From Sapria himalayana (lineage: Eukaryota; Streptophyta; Magnoliopsida; Malpighiales; Rafflesiaceae), in assembly GCA_029783825.1 (NCBI GenBank), contig JAREIK010010338.1, positions 1 through 64,000 on the forward strand: a DNA stretch of 64,000 bases, given 5' to 3'. The notes under the pieces were generated by a model, which saw only the letters and a program-made list of their open reading frames with translations, searched no databases and was not told where the DNA came from. This document shows, one piece after another, positions 14,955-26,576 of the stretch; the first letter of the stretch is position 1, and every line of letters begins with the position of its first letter. The position numbers and the translations under genes were made by a program.

Positions 14955-15690
14955 TGAGTCAGCCCCATGAATTTGAGAAGTGATCTATGTCGTCTGCACT
15001 TCCCATTATCACAATGGAATCACCACTTTGGAATTGAGTTGCTAGAAATACAAATCAAGCAAAATAAATGTATGTGAAGCATTAGATTAGAATGATGAGG
15101 CTTGATTCATAGTAATCAAATGACTCACTTCTTTATCAATGGCAAGCTCATGTTTCACTACTATGCCATCTCAAGCTTTGCCAACATGGTAATCTACTCT
15201 AGATGTGTTGTTAAAGTGAACTCAGCCACATAGCTACACAAAATATGTCTGTAAGCTTTGAGGTAGCCAAAGGTTTGACCCACCCAAACCACAATGTGAC
15301 TAATCCATATTTTTAAGATCATCGAAAGGATCACAAATGGAGAAAAAGATTACACTTTCGAATGTGTAGGAGATTCAAGAATGAGCACCATAGCCTTTTG
15401 AGTCTTTTTTTGATGGAAGTGGCCTAACAGTTACATTAGGAGTACCTAAGTGAAACCAAATATATCATCACTATATTCTCTTCTTCTTGATGAACGAACA
15501 TTGAAGAGATCTCTACTTGGAGGATGGAAACCTAAATCAGATCTTCCATCATTGGTAGATGTGTACCTAAACAAAGAGATCATGTTAAATGGGTTGATCA
15601 CACATTATTTGTCAGTGGATGAGATTAACAAAGTTTTTGCTCTCATGAGAAAATGTTGTTCATGTTGTAGATGCTACATAAATACATGAT
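14955..15690 (+). pseudogene. Alcohol-dehydrogenase-like (zinc MDR) pseudogene, partial
   Basis: Four ordered fragments of a plant medium-chain zinc alcohol dehydrogenase (NAD-dependent alcohol/aldehyde interconversion, cytosol). At 14,972-15,035 an EVIYVVCTSHYHN segment corresponds to the family's catalytic-zinc CTSxCH motif, but the liganding Cys is Tyr. At 15,130-15,215 a segment reads HFFINGKLMFHYY..VVKVN, which in the family precedes DKVCLLSCG. At 15,322-15,370 ITNGEKDYTFECVGDS matches the coenzyme-domain segment. At 15,450-15,689 DERTLKRSLLGGWKPKSDLP and ITHYLSVDEINKVFALM form the C-terminal end. A one-base deletion near 15,449 shifts the frame after LGVPK, and several stops interrupt the earlier parts. 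The zinc-rich middle (structural zinc lobe and part of the Rossmann fold) is missing. It has the same strand and element as the endoplasmin copy. Confidence 0.85.
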
Positions 15691-17020
15691 CAAAATAAAA
15701 GTGATAATCCTAGTTGGTATATATTACTTTTTTCTCTAACTCCTGAAAAGCTTGTTAAAAAGGCTGACCAGATCAACAAAGAATTTGCATGTGGGGTATT
15801 CAAGGTTGTTAAGTTTGTTACTTTTTTTTTGTTAAATATGGTTGTCGGTCATCCTCTTGCAATGTCAATGACGGATGGAGCAAAATAGATATTCTAGTAT
15901 CAAGTGTGTTTGGTGAAACTAAGGAGAGTAAAAGTGTGACACATGTTTCTATTGACTCAAAAACTTTTTCCCATTGGTCTCTTAGTGTCAACACTAAAGA
16001 AATAGAAGATTTCTTTATGGAGGAAGGTAGGTAATTGTGATTTTGTCTTGCTGCCAAATATTACTTGGGAAGTTACAGATTTGGTAAATTTGTGAGTTAT
16101 TGTCTAAAGTGTAATTATTTGCCAATACGAATGTAAACTATAAAACATGAATATACAGATATACTATTTTTTATGTTTAATGTTGTGTATGTTGTTAATC
16201 TCTCCATTCAGTCTTTTTCTTTTTTTTCAGCTTTTGGATAATTTTCTTACTGAAAATTCAAAAGTGGATTGGAAGAACTCATTTTACGTGAATTTGATTG
16301 CTCATACTTCATTCACCATTATTGTTGCATCAAGCAATATTGTTTTTCTATTCCCTCATTCCTCATATTGCTTGTATGTGTTCCTTGCTCCTTTGAATTT
16401 AAGATACACACTTTGAATTAATCTGTCCAATGTTTTTTTTTTAATTTTTTTGTGGCTCATTTGTTCATGTTCACCCTATATTAATAGGTGGCTATCTGGT
16501 AATATCTCATTATTAAACAAGTATAAATCATATCTAGTGAGCAAGGCTCCCACTTTGCTTGGAATTTGGGTGATATTCATATCTCAATAGTATTATTATT
16601 AAAAATTAAACTAGGTATACCTGAAAAATCTCGAACCCAAGTCGTATCATCCTTGGATGTACTTCTCAAACCTAATATGTTTGTTTGCAATCTAAGTATA
16701 AAACATAAATTAAATAGTTTTGAAAATTCATTGTTCGGCAAGAACTTCATTGGAGTAGTAATATGTTTGGTTTTGATGCCATTGCCTTATTTTAGAATTT
16801 CTTTTTTTGAAATTTCACAGAATCAAGTGATGCACAATCATCAGGCTGAAAAAGATTTACCATTGGCATCCATATATAAAATACCATCCACATAAGTGTG
16901 CATTGCTATTTCTTTTGAAATGAATTTTTGTTTGTAATATGCTGGTTCGAAGTCATTAATGATGAGTTATGTTTGGTAGAATGCAATTTAGAAATAATAG
17001 TTGTAAATAATATTAGATTC
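15691..17020. other. CACTA-1 interior, unrecognised
   Basis: Contains short open stretches, for example plus-strand TPEKLVKKADQINKEFACG around 15,740-15,800 and DGWSKIDILVSSVFGE around 15,870, which look coding-like but match nothing I recognise. They may be further captured host exons or remnants of element genes. The remainder is AT-rich. Confidence 0.4.
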
Positions 17021-17220
17021 ATTTGAAGGAAGAAATACAGGAAATGAAAGAATTGAATGATGAGATGAAATAAATTAAAAATGCAATGCAAAAGCAGATG
17101 TCCTAAATGTAGTCACAGTTAGCAGCCTTGACATGTTAGATAGCATACTGAGTTCCAGTAGAGAAACCATGCAGGAAAGGATAGTATAAATGCACCAGCT
17201 AATGATGAAGATGATGATTT
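17021..17220 (+). pseudogene. Possible coiled-coil remnant (unknown or transposon-encoded)
   Basis: The plus strand reads EEIQEMKELNDEMK, then after a stop IKNAMQKQMS, then SQLAAL. This is a heptad-like, Glu/Lys/Met/Gln-rich stretch with in-frame stops. Such C-terminal coiled coils are common in plant Ptta/En-Spm-type transposon proteins, but the similarity is only compositional and the strand is opposite to the polarity of CACTA-1. The function is not assigned. Confidence 0.3.
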
Positions 17221-17429
17221 AGGTTTAAATGATTATATACATATGTTATGTTTTTGTTTTAACTATATACTTATTGTATCAGAAAAATTTATGAACTGCT
17301 TTTGCTTTTTGTTAATTATAAAAAATAGTTTATAGTATAAGTTTTTATTCAATTTAAAATAAAAATTTAAAAATATGCAATCAATTTTTTTGTAAAAAAA
17401 ATAAAATTGTAAAAATAATTTTGAAATGA

Positions 17430-17732
17430 AAATAGCTAGAGAATTTTCTCTTGCTAATTTAGTTAGGGAATTTGTTGTATATATTCAATCAATCAATAAT
17501 AATTACTAATCTTAAGTACAATCAAAATTAGCAAGGGAAAAAACAATTAGCATAAGAAATTTCGTCGTTCAAAAGTTTTTAGGGAATTTTTTTTTCTCAT
17601 TAATTTTGTGTGGCGAGCACTTTAGCTTGGGATAATTTCCATCATAATTTCATCGCTATTATATTTTAGTGACGGAATAAGCCAACATAGCTATGGAAAT
17701 TTTCTTATATATTTGGGCATTTTTTTGTAGTG
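17430..17732 (-). repeat. CACTA-1 5' terminus and subterminal repeats
   Basis: Read on the minus strand from 17,732 it begins CACTACAAAAAAATGCCC. It then shows CCATAGCTATG, CCGTCACTAAAA, TAGCGATGAAAT and TTCCCTTGCTAATTT. These are variants of the TAGCTAGGGAA and TAGCGACGGAA motifs found at the ends of the other two elements. TATC array starts at the next base, 17,733. Confidence 0.85.
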
Positions 17733-18658
17733 ATATCTTTATATTTGTCTTTATGTGTTTCTATCAATATTTTGTGTATATAGCTTTCTATTTGTATAAT
17801 AATCTATCTATCTATCTTTTTAATTATCTATTTAATTATCTATTTGTTTATTTTTCTATCAGTCAAGATATACTATTGGCTATTTATTTATAAGCCTATA
17901 TGTCTCTCTATCTATATGTTTAAATGTCTATTTGTCTATATATCTATTTGTATATTTTGTTTATCTATCTATATATTTTCTATTTATATATTTTCTATAT
18001 ATCTATTTATATATTTTGTTTAAATGGCTATTTATATATTTTCTATTTGTATATATATTTATTTATATATCTGTCTATATGTCTATATATCTATTTGTTT
18101 ATCTATATATCTATCTATTAGCCTATCTATATATCGATCTATCTATGTATCTATCTATTTTTGATTCTATCTATCAATCTAACTATCTTTCTTCCTATCT
18201 ATCTATTGATTTGTCTATATATATATATCTATCTATCTATCTATGTATCCTTCTATTTGTTTATCTATCTACCTATTTATCTAATTATTTATCTATCTAT
18301 TTATCTATTTATCTATCTGTCTGTCTTTTTATCTACCTATTTATCTACTTATTTATCTATCTATTTATCTATTTATCTATCTATCTGTCTATCTATCTAC
18401 CTATTTATCTACTTATTTATTTATCAATTTATCTATCTATCTATCTATCTATTAGTTTATATGTATTTTACTCTTTCAATCAATCAATCAATCTTTCTAT
18501 CTATTAGTATATATATCTATCTATCAATCTCACTATCTATCTCTTTATGTAACTAACTAACAATCTATCTAGTTATATGCAAATTAGTGTTTTTGTCTAA
18601 ATTATAGCTATATATCTATCTAACTAATTGACTTTCTATCTATCTATCTATTTATCTA

Positions 18659-18693
<35 letters not shown>

Positions 18694-20302
18694 CTATATG
18701 TCTATCTATATATCTATGTATCTATCAATCAATCAATCTTTCTATCTATGTATCTATGCATCTGTCTATCTATCTATCTAGTTTTAACTACCATTCTATC
18801 TGTTATCTCTCTATTAGTGTATATATCTATCAATCTATCTATTTGTATATATTTCTATATGTCTATTTGTTTATCTATCTATTAGTCTATTTGTCTATCT
18901 ATCTAATTATCTATCTATCAATCAATCAATCTGTCTGTCTGTCTATATGTCTATCTTTAATTCTGTCTATTTATTCTATATGTCTATATGTCTAATAATC
19001 CATTTATGTAATAATCTATGAATATATCATTCTATTAGTCTATATCTCTATCTGTCTATATGCCTATCAATCTATCTATTTATATGTCCATCTATCTATA
19101 TGTCTATTTATCTATCTGTCTACTAGTCTATCTATCAAATGTCTATCTATCAAATGTCTATCTATGTATATATTTATCTACAATCTGTCTATTTGTCTAT
19201 CTGACTATCTATCTATTTTTCTTTTTGTATATCTATCTATTTATCTTTATCAGTTTAACAAACTATTTCTCAATCTATATATATATATATATATATGTAT
19301 ATATCTATCTATCGTTATATTTATATTTCTATTTGAATATATTTCTATATATATACCTATCTATATGTATGTCTTTCTGTTAGTCTATCAATCTATATGT
19401 CTAACTATCAAACTATTTTTCTTTTTAAGTGTCTGTATGTCTATCTCTCTATCTATCTATCAATATAACTATCTATCTATATGTCTGTTTGTGAATCTAT
19501 GTGTCTATAAGTCTATCTAAGTATCTATCTAATTGTGTATCTATCTATATATCTAACTATCTACCTATCTATTTGTTTATCTATCTTTTTGTCAATTTAT
19601 CAATCTTTTTGTATGTCTATCTATAAATTTTAGAATATGTCTATGTATCTTTCTATATGTCTATCTATCAATATATCTATTTGCCTATCTATTTGTCTAT
19701 CTATCTAGCTATCTAATTTACTAAATATCTATAAGTTTAAAGTGCCTATTCATCTGTTTGTCTCTACGTCTATATATCTATTTGTATATATATTTGTATA
19801 TCTATTTATCTGTCTATCTGTCTATCTATCTAACTTTATATTTGTCTATCTATCTATCTGTCTATCTGTCTATCTATCTATCTGTCTGTCTGTCTGTATA
19901 TATATCTATCTATATATCTATCAATCTATCTGTCTATCTATCAATCTGTCTATTTGTCTATATGTCTATCTTTTTATCTATCTTTCTATCATTATATATA
20001 TCTATTAATCTATCAATATATATATATATATATATATATCAATCTATTTGTTTATCCATCTGTCAATCTATCTATTTATCTATGTATCTTTGTTTTTGTA
20101 TATTTGTCTATTTGTTTATCTATCTATCTATTTATTTGTCTATCTATCTGTCTATCTATCTATCTGTTTATCTATCTATCTTCATATATGACAATCTCTT
20201 ATTCTATAAATGTCTATTTATTTATCTATCTATCTATCTCTATAGTTGTTTATTTATCTATTTATCTATCTATTTATCTTTCTCTCAATATCTATTTCTT
20301 TT

Positions 20303-20356
<54 letters not shown>

Positions 20357-20399
20357 ATTTGTATATATTTTTATATATCTACCTATATATCTTCATGTA
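17733..20399 (+). repeat. Degenerate (TATC)n array, block B
   Basis: Continuous TATC variants on the plus strand, so inverted relative to block A. Includes (TA)n runs such as 18,664-18,690 and 20,308-20,353. It fills the whole interval between the 5' end of CACTA-1 and the 5' end of CACTA-2, which point away from each other. The long open frames here are repeat artefacts. No gene. Confidence 0.97.
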
Positions 20400-20815
20400 C
20401 ACTACAAAAAAATCCCAAATAGCTAGGGAAAATTCCCTAGCTAAATGAGGGTTTTCAATCATTAAATGGGATATAGTGACGGATTAACGATGAAATCATT
20501 CCCAATCTTTACTGATTTTCGCTAAAAATTAGCGAGGGATAGAAATCCTAGTTAAAATATTAATTATCCTAGCTAAATTTGCAATGGTAAATTCCCTGGC
20601 TAAATTAGCAAGGGAAACTTCCCTAGCTAAATGGGGCTTTTTAGTCGCTAAACTTATATAACGATGGAAACTTTCCCAATCTAAATTGTTCGTCATTAAA
20701 AATTAAACAAGGGAAATAGCCCCTAGCTAAAGTTTTAGCGACGGAAATATCTCTAGGTAAAATAATAATTTCCCTAGCTAAATTAGCAAGGGAATTTTTT
20801 TTTATTTTTCAAAAT
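20400..20815 (+). repeat. CACTA-2 5' terminus and subterminal repeats
   Basis: The CACTA terminus is followed by a palindrome at 20,420-20,443 with 11-nt arms TAGCTAGGGAA and TTCCCTAGCTA and a 2-nt centre. Repeated TTAGCGAGGGA, CCCTAGCTAAAT and TAGCGACGGAA copies follow in both orientations. By analogy with Spm/En, such subterminal repeats are candidate transposase-binding sites. Confidence 0.85.
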
Positions 20816-20819
20816 ATTT

Positions 20820-22139
20820 ATATAAATAATTTAATATTTTTATATTAAATTGAATTTAAAATTGAAACTATACATAATAATTTAAAATTAACAAAAAATA
20901 ATATCATTTAATTAATTATTCTAATTCAATAATTTACATAATTCAAACAAAAACATAACAAAATTGTATTTCATTTTATTCATCAATGTATCTACCTAGA
21001 ATGCATAATATATAATCTATCCATCCATTGATATTGATTTCTTTCTTTCTGCTCCTCCGATCACCATCTTTCTACTGTGACAAATCTGTCCAAGTCTTGA
21101 TTCTTCACTTATACAAGATTCATATGGGGAATAATGCGGTGCCATATCTGTACAAAATTTAAAGTTGCCAATAAAATCAAAATAAATAAATAAAAAAAGT
21201 TATATTAAGATAAATATATAATACTGCAGTATATATGTACATATATATTGTAGTCTATATGTACATATATACTAGCATTTCACACGTTACATATATTACT
21301 GTAGTATATCTACATATATACTATAGTATTATATATACGTATATACAGAGTACATATATACTCGGTATATACGTACATTTAATACTATAGTATTATATGT
21401 ACATATACTGTAGTATATATGTACGTATATACTCAGTATATACGTACATATATATTGTAATATATATGTGCGTATATACTCAGTATATACGTACATATAT
21501 ATTGTAATATATATGTGCGTATATACTAAGTATATATATACGTTTATACCAAGTATACCTATGTATATACCGAGTATATATTTACGTATATAAAGAGTAT
21601 ATAGTACTTATATACAGAAAATATAGTAAGTATATACCAAGTATATAGTACTTACATACCGAGTATATTGTACGTATATACCGAGTATATATGTATATAC
21701 CTAGTATATATGTACGTATATATCGAGTATATATGCACGTATATACTGAGTTTATATGCACATATATACTGAGTATAAATGTACGTAGATACTGAGTATA
21801 TATGTACATATAATACTGTAGTATTATCTGTACATATACTAAAGTATATACATATGTATATGCTGTAGTATATACGTACGTATATACATATACATTTGTA
21901 TAATACTCAGTATATACGTACGTATATACTGAGTTTATAGTACGTAAATACCGAATATATACGTACGTATATACCGAGTTTATACGTACGTATATACCAA
22001 GTATATATGCACGTATATACTCAGTTTATATGCACCTATATACTGAATATATATGTATGTATATACAGAGTATATATGTACATATAATACTGCAGTATAT
22101 ATGGACTCAGTATATACAAACGTATATACTCAGTATATA

Positions 22140-22180
<41 letters not shown>
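20820..22180 (+). repeat. CACTA internal module, copy 1, with long GTAC/TATA array
   Basis: The first part (20,960-21,200) carries ATCAATGTATCTACC, then ATGCATAATATATAATC, then CTTATACAAGATTCATATGGGG. The same ordered phrases recur at 23,335, 24,520 and 35,440. The second part (about 21,225-22,141) is a degenerate tandem array of a unit of roughly 24-30 bp built on TATATGTACATATATACTGAG, with GTACGTATATAC variants. It is rich in the self-complementary core TATATGTACATATA. No gene. Confidence 0.8.
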
Positions 22181-22183
<3 letters not shown>

Positions 22184-22630
22184 CACATAGCCTCAGATGA
22201 CACAAAACTATGACAAATTAGTATTATCCCATCTATACTTCACAAAGATGGCACAAAATTCACTATCAACATAAATAAGAAATACTAAGATTATTTAAAT
22301 TTTGGAAAATATCTCTGAAAACACTTAGAGAAAACCCTGGAAGATGAGCCATGAGCCAAGCATGGAGCATCAAAGTTAACATCTTGCCTCCCCGCAACCA
22401 GAACTCTCTCTCGGTCCCAAGGCTTATAAGAGGTTGCTCTTCCCAACCATGACTAAGCTGACAAGCTAATAAAAGTACTAGCAGATGAAATTGAGGCTGA
22501 TCGTCTGTAGCAGTATTCCTGAACAAATCAATAAGAAACTTGAACATAAAAAAATGGAGCACTCCACCATGCTAATGAGCAACACAAAATGATGAAAAAA
22601 TTATTTGAATAATAATTTTGAATAACTGCA
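22181..22630 (-). other. Unidentified GC-richer segment with minus-strand open frame
   Basis: A 98-codon open frame runs on the minus strand from 22,562 to 22,266, with text such as DLFRNTATDDQPQFHLL and GKMLTLMLHAWLMAHLPG. Base composition is less AT-rich than the surroundings. I recognise no family. It could be a captured exon of a host gene, on the same strand as the PP5 fragment, or chance. Confidence 0.3.
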
Positions 22631-22711
22631 ATCTAAGCAACCCTTATCTTACATAATTAAAATAAAAACATAACAAAATTTTATTACATCTTATTCATCA
22701 ATGTATCTACC

Positions 22712-22714
22712 AAC
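22712..22714 (+). repeat. Target-site duplication AAC, left copy of CACTA-3
   Basis: AAC directly precedes CACTAC at 22,715 and is repeated directly after TTGTAGTG at 35,436-35,438. Removing CACTA-3 and one AAC restores the phrase ATCTACCAAC-AGTGCATAAAG. This aligns with the uninterrupted module copy near 23,335-23,365. Confidence 0.95.
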
Positions 22715-23155
22715 CACTACAATAAAAATCTCATATAGCTAGGGACAATTCCCTAGCTATATGAGAAATTCATATCGCTAAATGGTAAATAGCGACGGAA
22801 TACCAATGGATCGTGTGCCTTTCTAAAGTGCTTCTTACTAAATTTTAGCTACGAAATTTTGCATAGCTAAAAAATTAGCGAAGGAAAATTCTCTTGATAA
22901 AATAGAAAAAATTGTTGCTAAAATAGCAAGATAAACGAAATATTCCGTCGCTAAACAAAAATAACGATGCCTGAATCCCTAGCTAAAGTCCCTAGCATTA
23001 GAAAATTAGCGACGGAATTTCCATCGCTAATTATAATATTTTCCTAGCAAAATAGCTAGGGAAATTTCCATCTCTAAATTAGCGAGGGATTTCCCCCTCG
23101 CTAATTTAGCTAGGGAATTTTCCCTAGCTATTTTAATTTCAAAATATTTGCAGAA
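22715..23155 (+). repeat. CACTA-3 5' terminus and subterminal repeats
   Basis: CACTA terminus, then a near-palindrome at 22,736-22,759 (arms TAGCTAGGGA and TCCCTAGCTA). Alternating copies of TTAGCGACGGAA, CTAGCTAAA and TTAGCGAGGGAT extend to about 23,135. This has the same architecture as the start of CACTA-2. Confidence 0.9.
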
Positions 23156-24290
23156 TTAAAAAATTTTAAAATTTTTTATTTAAATAATTTATTATTTTTA
23201 AATCATATTGAATAAAAATTGAAACTATAAATAATTTATAATAAACAAAGAATAAAATCATTAATATCTTATTCAAATTCAATATTTTACATAATTGAAA
23301 CAAAAAATAACAAACTTTTATTTTTATTCATCAATGTATCTACCGACATTGCATAAAGTATAATATATTCATTCATTGATGTTGCTTTCTCTCCCTCTAC
23401 TCCTCCCATCATCATTTTTCTACTACAACAAAGTTGTCCGAGTCATGGTATGTAATGTCTACTGAAAAATCCAATCACTTATAGAAGCTTTGTATGAGGA
23501 ACAATGCAGTATCATATCTGTAAGAAAATTAAACCACTCTATTAAAAAAAAGTTATGTTTTGATACATATATAATTTTGCAGTATATATGTAAATATATA
23601 CTAGCAATTCACTTGTACATATATTATTATAGTATATGTACATATAAACAATAGTATTAAGTGTACATATAAACTGAGCACACATATACTCAGTATATAC
23701 GTACATAAAATATTACAGTATTATATGTACTTATATACTGACTTTATTCGTATTTGGTACTGTTGCTACTGCTCTCATTGTCTCTCCTGCCACTACTGCC
23801 ATTGCTGCTATTGCTGGCTCCTACCACTGCTGCCATTGTAGTATTATGCGTACATATATACTGAGTACATATATACTCAGTATATATGCACATAAAATAA
23901 TGCAGAATTATATGTACGTATATACCGTATTTGTTGTCTTTCCTGCTGCTCCCCTATCACTGTAACCCCTGCCACTGTTGCCACTGCTGCTATGGCCGGT
24001 GCCAGTGACAGCCATCGCTACTGGTGCAGCTTCTTCCGTGGTTGCTGCTTGTGCTACCTCTGCTACCATTGCTGCCGGTGCAACCTCTGCTACCACCGTT
24101 GTCGTTGCTGCCACTGCAGCTGGTGCTGTCGCCGATGCCAATGCCGCCACTAATGTTGCCGCTACCTCCCCTTCCACCACCGCTGATGCGGCTATCGATA
24201 CTGATAATAGGCTTTTACATACCTATAATAGGCTAAAACTCAACCCAAAAAATTCGGAGAAAGACAAACATATTCACATATATATATAAA
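23156..24290 (+). repeat. CACTA internal module, copy 2, with GC-rich triplet island
   Basis: Ordered phrases as in copy 1 (ATCAATGTATCTACCGAC near 23,330, CACTTATAGAAGCTTTGTATGAGG near 23,478) lead into short GTAC/TATA units (23,575-23,740 and 23,840-23,935). Then comes a GC-rich island at 23,745-24,200 made of GCY and CCN triplets such as GCTGCTGCC. The island is open in several frames on both strands (Ala/Thr/Val- or Pro/Leu-rich). This reflects triplet composition, not a recognisable protein. Confidence 0.75.
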
Positions 24291-25190
24291 TAGTTAATAT
24301 ATACTTGAAAAAACACAAATAAAAATTGATTGTCATACAGTTTAAACAAAAATTTTATTAAATAATTTAATATTTTTAAAGTAAATTTTATAAAAAAAGT
24401 AACTATAACAAAAATTTTTAAATTAAACAAAAAAAATTCATATAATAACTTATTCTAATACAATATTTTAAATAACTAAAACAAAAAAGTAACAAAAAAT
24501 ATGTTACATCTTATTAATCAATATACCCACCGACTATGCATACAGTATAATCAATCCATGCATTGACGTTACTTTCTCTCCCTCTGCTCCTTTGATCAGC
24601 AACTTTCTATGGTGAAAAAGCTGTCCGAGTCATAGTTGGTCATGTCTGTTGAAAAATCCCTTCACTTATACAAGCTTCGTATGGGAAACAATACGGTACC
24701 ATATTTGTAAGAAATTTAAACCAATCTATCAAATCAAAATAAATAAAAAAATTATGTTTTGATAAATATATATTACCGTAGTAAATATGTACATATATAC
24801 TAGCATTTCGCTCGTATATATATTACTATAGTATATGTACATATAAACTACAGTAATATGCGTACATATATTCTGAGTGCATATATACTTAGTATATATG
24901 TACATAAAATACTGCTGTATTATATGTATATAAATACTGACTATATACGTATGTATATACCGTATTTGTTGCCGTTGTTGTTGCTCCCTCCGTCGCTACT
25001 ACTGTCGCTACCCCTACCGCTGCTGCTGGTGCTACTGCTGTTAATGCCTCTATAGATGGTGGTGCTATAACTACCGCCTCTGCCACTCTACCGGTGCTGT
25101 AGGTGCTGCCGCCACTGCCACCGCTGCCTGCAGCCACCGCTGCCGGTGCCGCCGCCGCTGCCATTGCTGTCGGTGCCTTCACTGCCACAG
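24291..25190 (+). repeat. CACTA internal module, copy 3, with GC-rich triplet island
   Basis: Repeats copy 2 after an AT-rich stretch. The ATCAATATACCCACCGAC phrase is near 24,518 and CACTTATACAAGCTTCGTATGGG near 24,663. GTAC/TATA units follow at 24,775-24,960, then a GCN/CCN island at 24,965-25,190. Tandem duplication of the whole module inside CACTA-3 is the simplest reading. Confidence 0.75.
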
Positions 25191-26030
25191 CTTACAAAAT
25201 AAAATCCAAGATATTCAAGTTTTTATATAAAATTATATGCAATATAAAATGCACCTTACTTTATATATCACATTTTAGGAAAATCTTGCGATGTAGGCTC
25301 TTTAAAAACTAAACTGGAATTTTAAAAATAAAGAATAAAAGTAAAGATAAGAATAAAACTTAATTTTTTGAGTGGACTCGTATAAACAAGACAGCTAGAA
25401 AATTAGGAGATAAAATTATTAATATCAACATTTTTCATATTGATTATTTTTTGACCATCAATTTATCGTTAAGTATTAGGTCTCATCTCACTAGGCAATA
25501 AATCTCAAAAATAACATCATTAAAACACACAAAAAATTCAAGTTTAACAAAAACTATAATAATTCAAAATAAAAGTTAATACATTATATTTTATTCTTGG
25601 CCTAGAACAATAATTTTCATCATAGTTTGTATACAAAAGCACGCAAAACCTAGATTATTAAATATGCAATAAAACATAAACTTCATCTAACTAAATCTAA
25701 TAAAAATTTCAAAATAAAATATATTTGGGCAAAAAGATTACAAAAATAACTAATCTTTTAGAAAATATATAAGGACCTACAATATAAGTATGATGATAAT
25801 GACCATACCTAGCACATGAGGTTCCTAATTGACACAGGATCTAATAAAGTTTGATATCTCGAACTCAAGGCCTATTATCTTTGGAGAAAGATATTTACCA
25901 TCACACCAAGTCACAACTTGTAATATAAGGACAAACGATATTTAATTGTATTGTAACTACAATATAAGAGAAATCCAAGCCTATAAATAAAAAACAAAAG
26001 ACTATGAGTAGCTCATATAGGTTAGGTGAT
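25191..26030. other. CACTA-3 interior, no gene seen
   Basis: AT-rich sequence downstream (on the minus strand) of the PP5 fragment. The part next to 26,030 may be PP5 intron. Nothing else was recognised. Confidence 0.5.
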
Positions 26031-26576
26031 TCCATAGAATGAAAATCAATTGAATCTTCTACAGACTTCCATGCAGATCCGGGCACGGCTATGCCTCTTT
26101 CAAACTTGAGCTTCAATACTACCTTCTTACACTCTTCAAACTTCTAGGCAGCATCTCGATCTATTGGGAAAATTTTTTTAACCTGATTCATGTTCATCAT
26201 AGAAGTTATGATTAAAGATGAATGAAGTTTGTGAACCAAGCTTATTGATATGATTGGAACTTGCTGAAAGTCCTTCAATGCTTCTTTGTGATTCCCCATG
26301 GCAAGATATGCAACACCTCATCTGTAATAACCCTATAATTTCGGATAAATGTTAGGAGGAAGAAGAAGAAAAGTATACACAGCAGACTCATGATGCATTA
26401 TGTGCCTTGGAATAGTAAGGATCACAATTGATAGCCTGGGAAACATCCTCTATAGCACACCCATTTTCTTCCAGTTTGGCATGGGCAATTGCATGATTGG
26501 CCCAATACACAACATTCTGATCATGTAATTGATAGATTGTGTGTATAGTTCTATAGCAGAGCAAACCTGTTGGCTG
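26031..26576 (-). pseudogene. Serine/threonine phosphatase 5 (PP5) TPR-domain fragment with introns
   Basis: Three exon pieces on the minus strand follow plant PP5 in order. The first (26,576-26,380) has QNVVYWANHAIAHAKLEENG and INCDPYYSKA, which are TPR helices. The second (about 26,322-26,259) has GVAYLAMGNHKEALKDFQQV, the next TPR. The third (about 26,160-26,031) has KLKFERGIAVPGSAWKSV and DSIDFHSME, the linker after the TPR domain. The gap between pieces 1 and 2 ends in TTACAG, consistent with a retained intron, so the source was genomic DNA. A stop interrupts the first piece at its end (TGA after NAS) and another lies in the third. The phosphatase catalytic domain is absent. In intact PP5 this TPR domain binds the C-terminus of cytosolic HSP90. 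It lies inside CACTA-3, antisense to it. Confidence 0.88.

Larger units (their letters stand above)
9475..17732 (-). mobile_element. CACTA-1: gene-capturing CACTA transposon, reverse orientation
   Basis: The right edge reads TTTTTTTGTAGTG, the reverse complement of the CACTACAAAAAAA terminus of CACTA elements. Subterminal phrases (TAGC..AGGGAA, AGTGACGGAA) lie inside both edges. The left edge (9,475-9,990) matches, in reverse complement, the 3' ends of CACTA-2 and CACTA-3, including the conserved block at 9,941-9,990, so the element runs on the minus strand. Its own 3' terminal CACTA motif is not recognisable and the GATA array starts there. No transposase (TNPD-type) domain was recognised, so it is likely non-autonomous. 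The interior carries pieces of two host genes on the plus strand, antisense to the element. Confidence 0.8.

Noticed and set aside
23908..24236. Ala/Val- or Pro/Leu-rich proteins encoded in the GC-rich islands
   Set aside because: Open frames exist in several phases on both strands at once, as expected for GCN/CCN triplet DNA. No domain was recognised.
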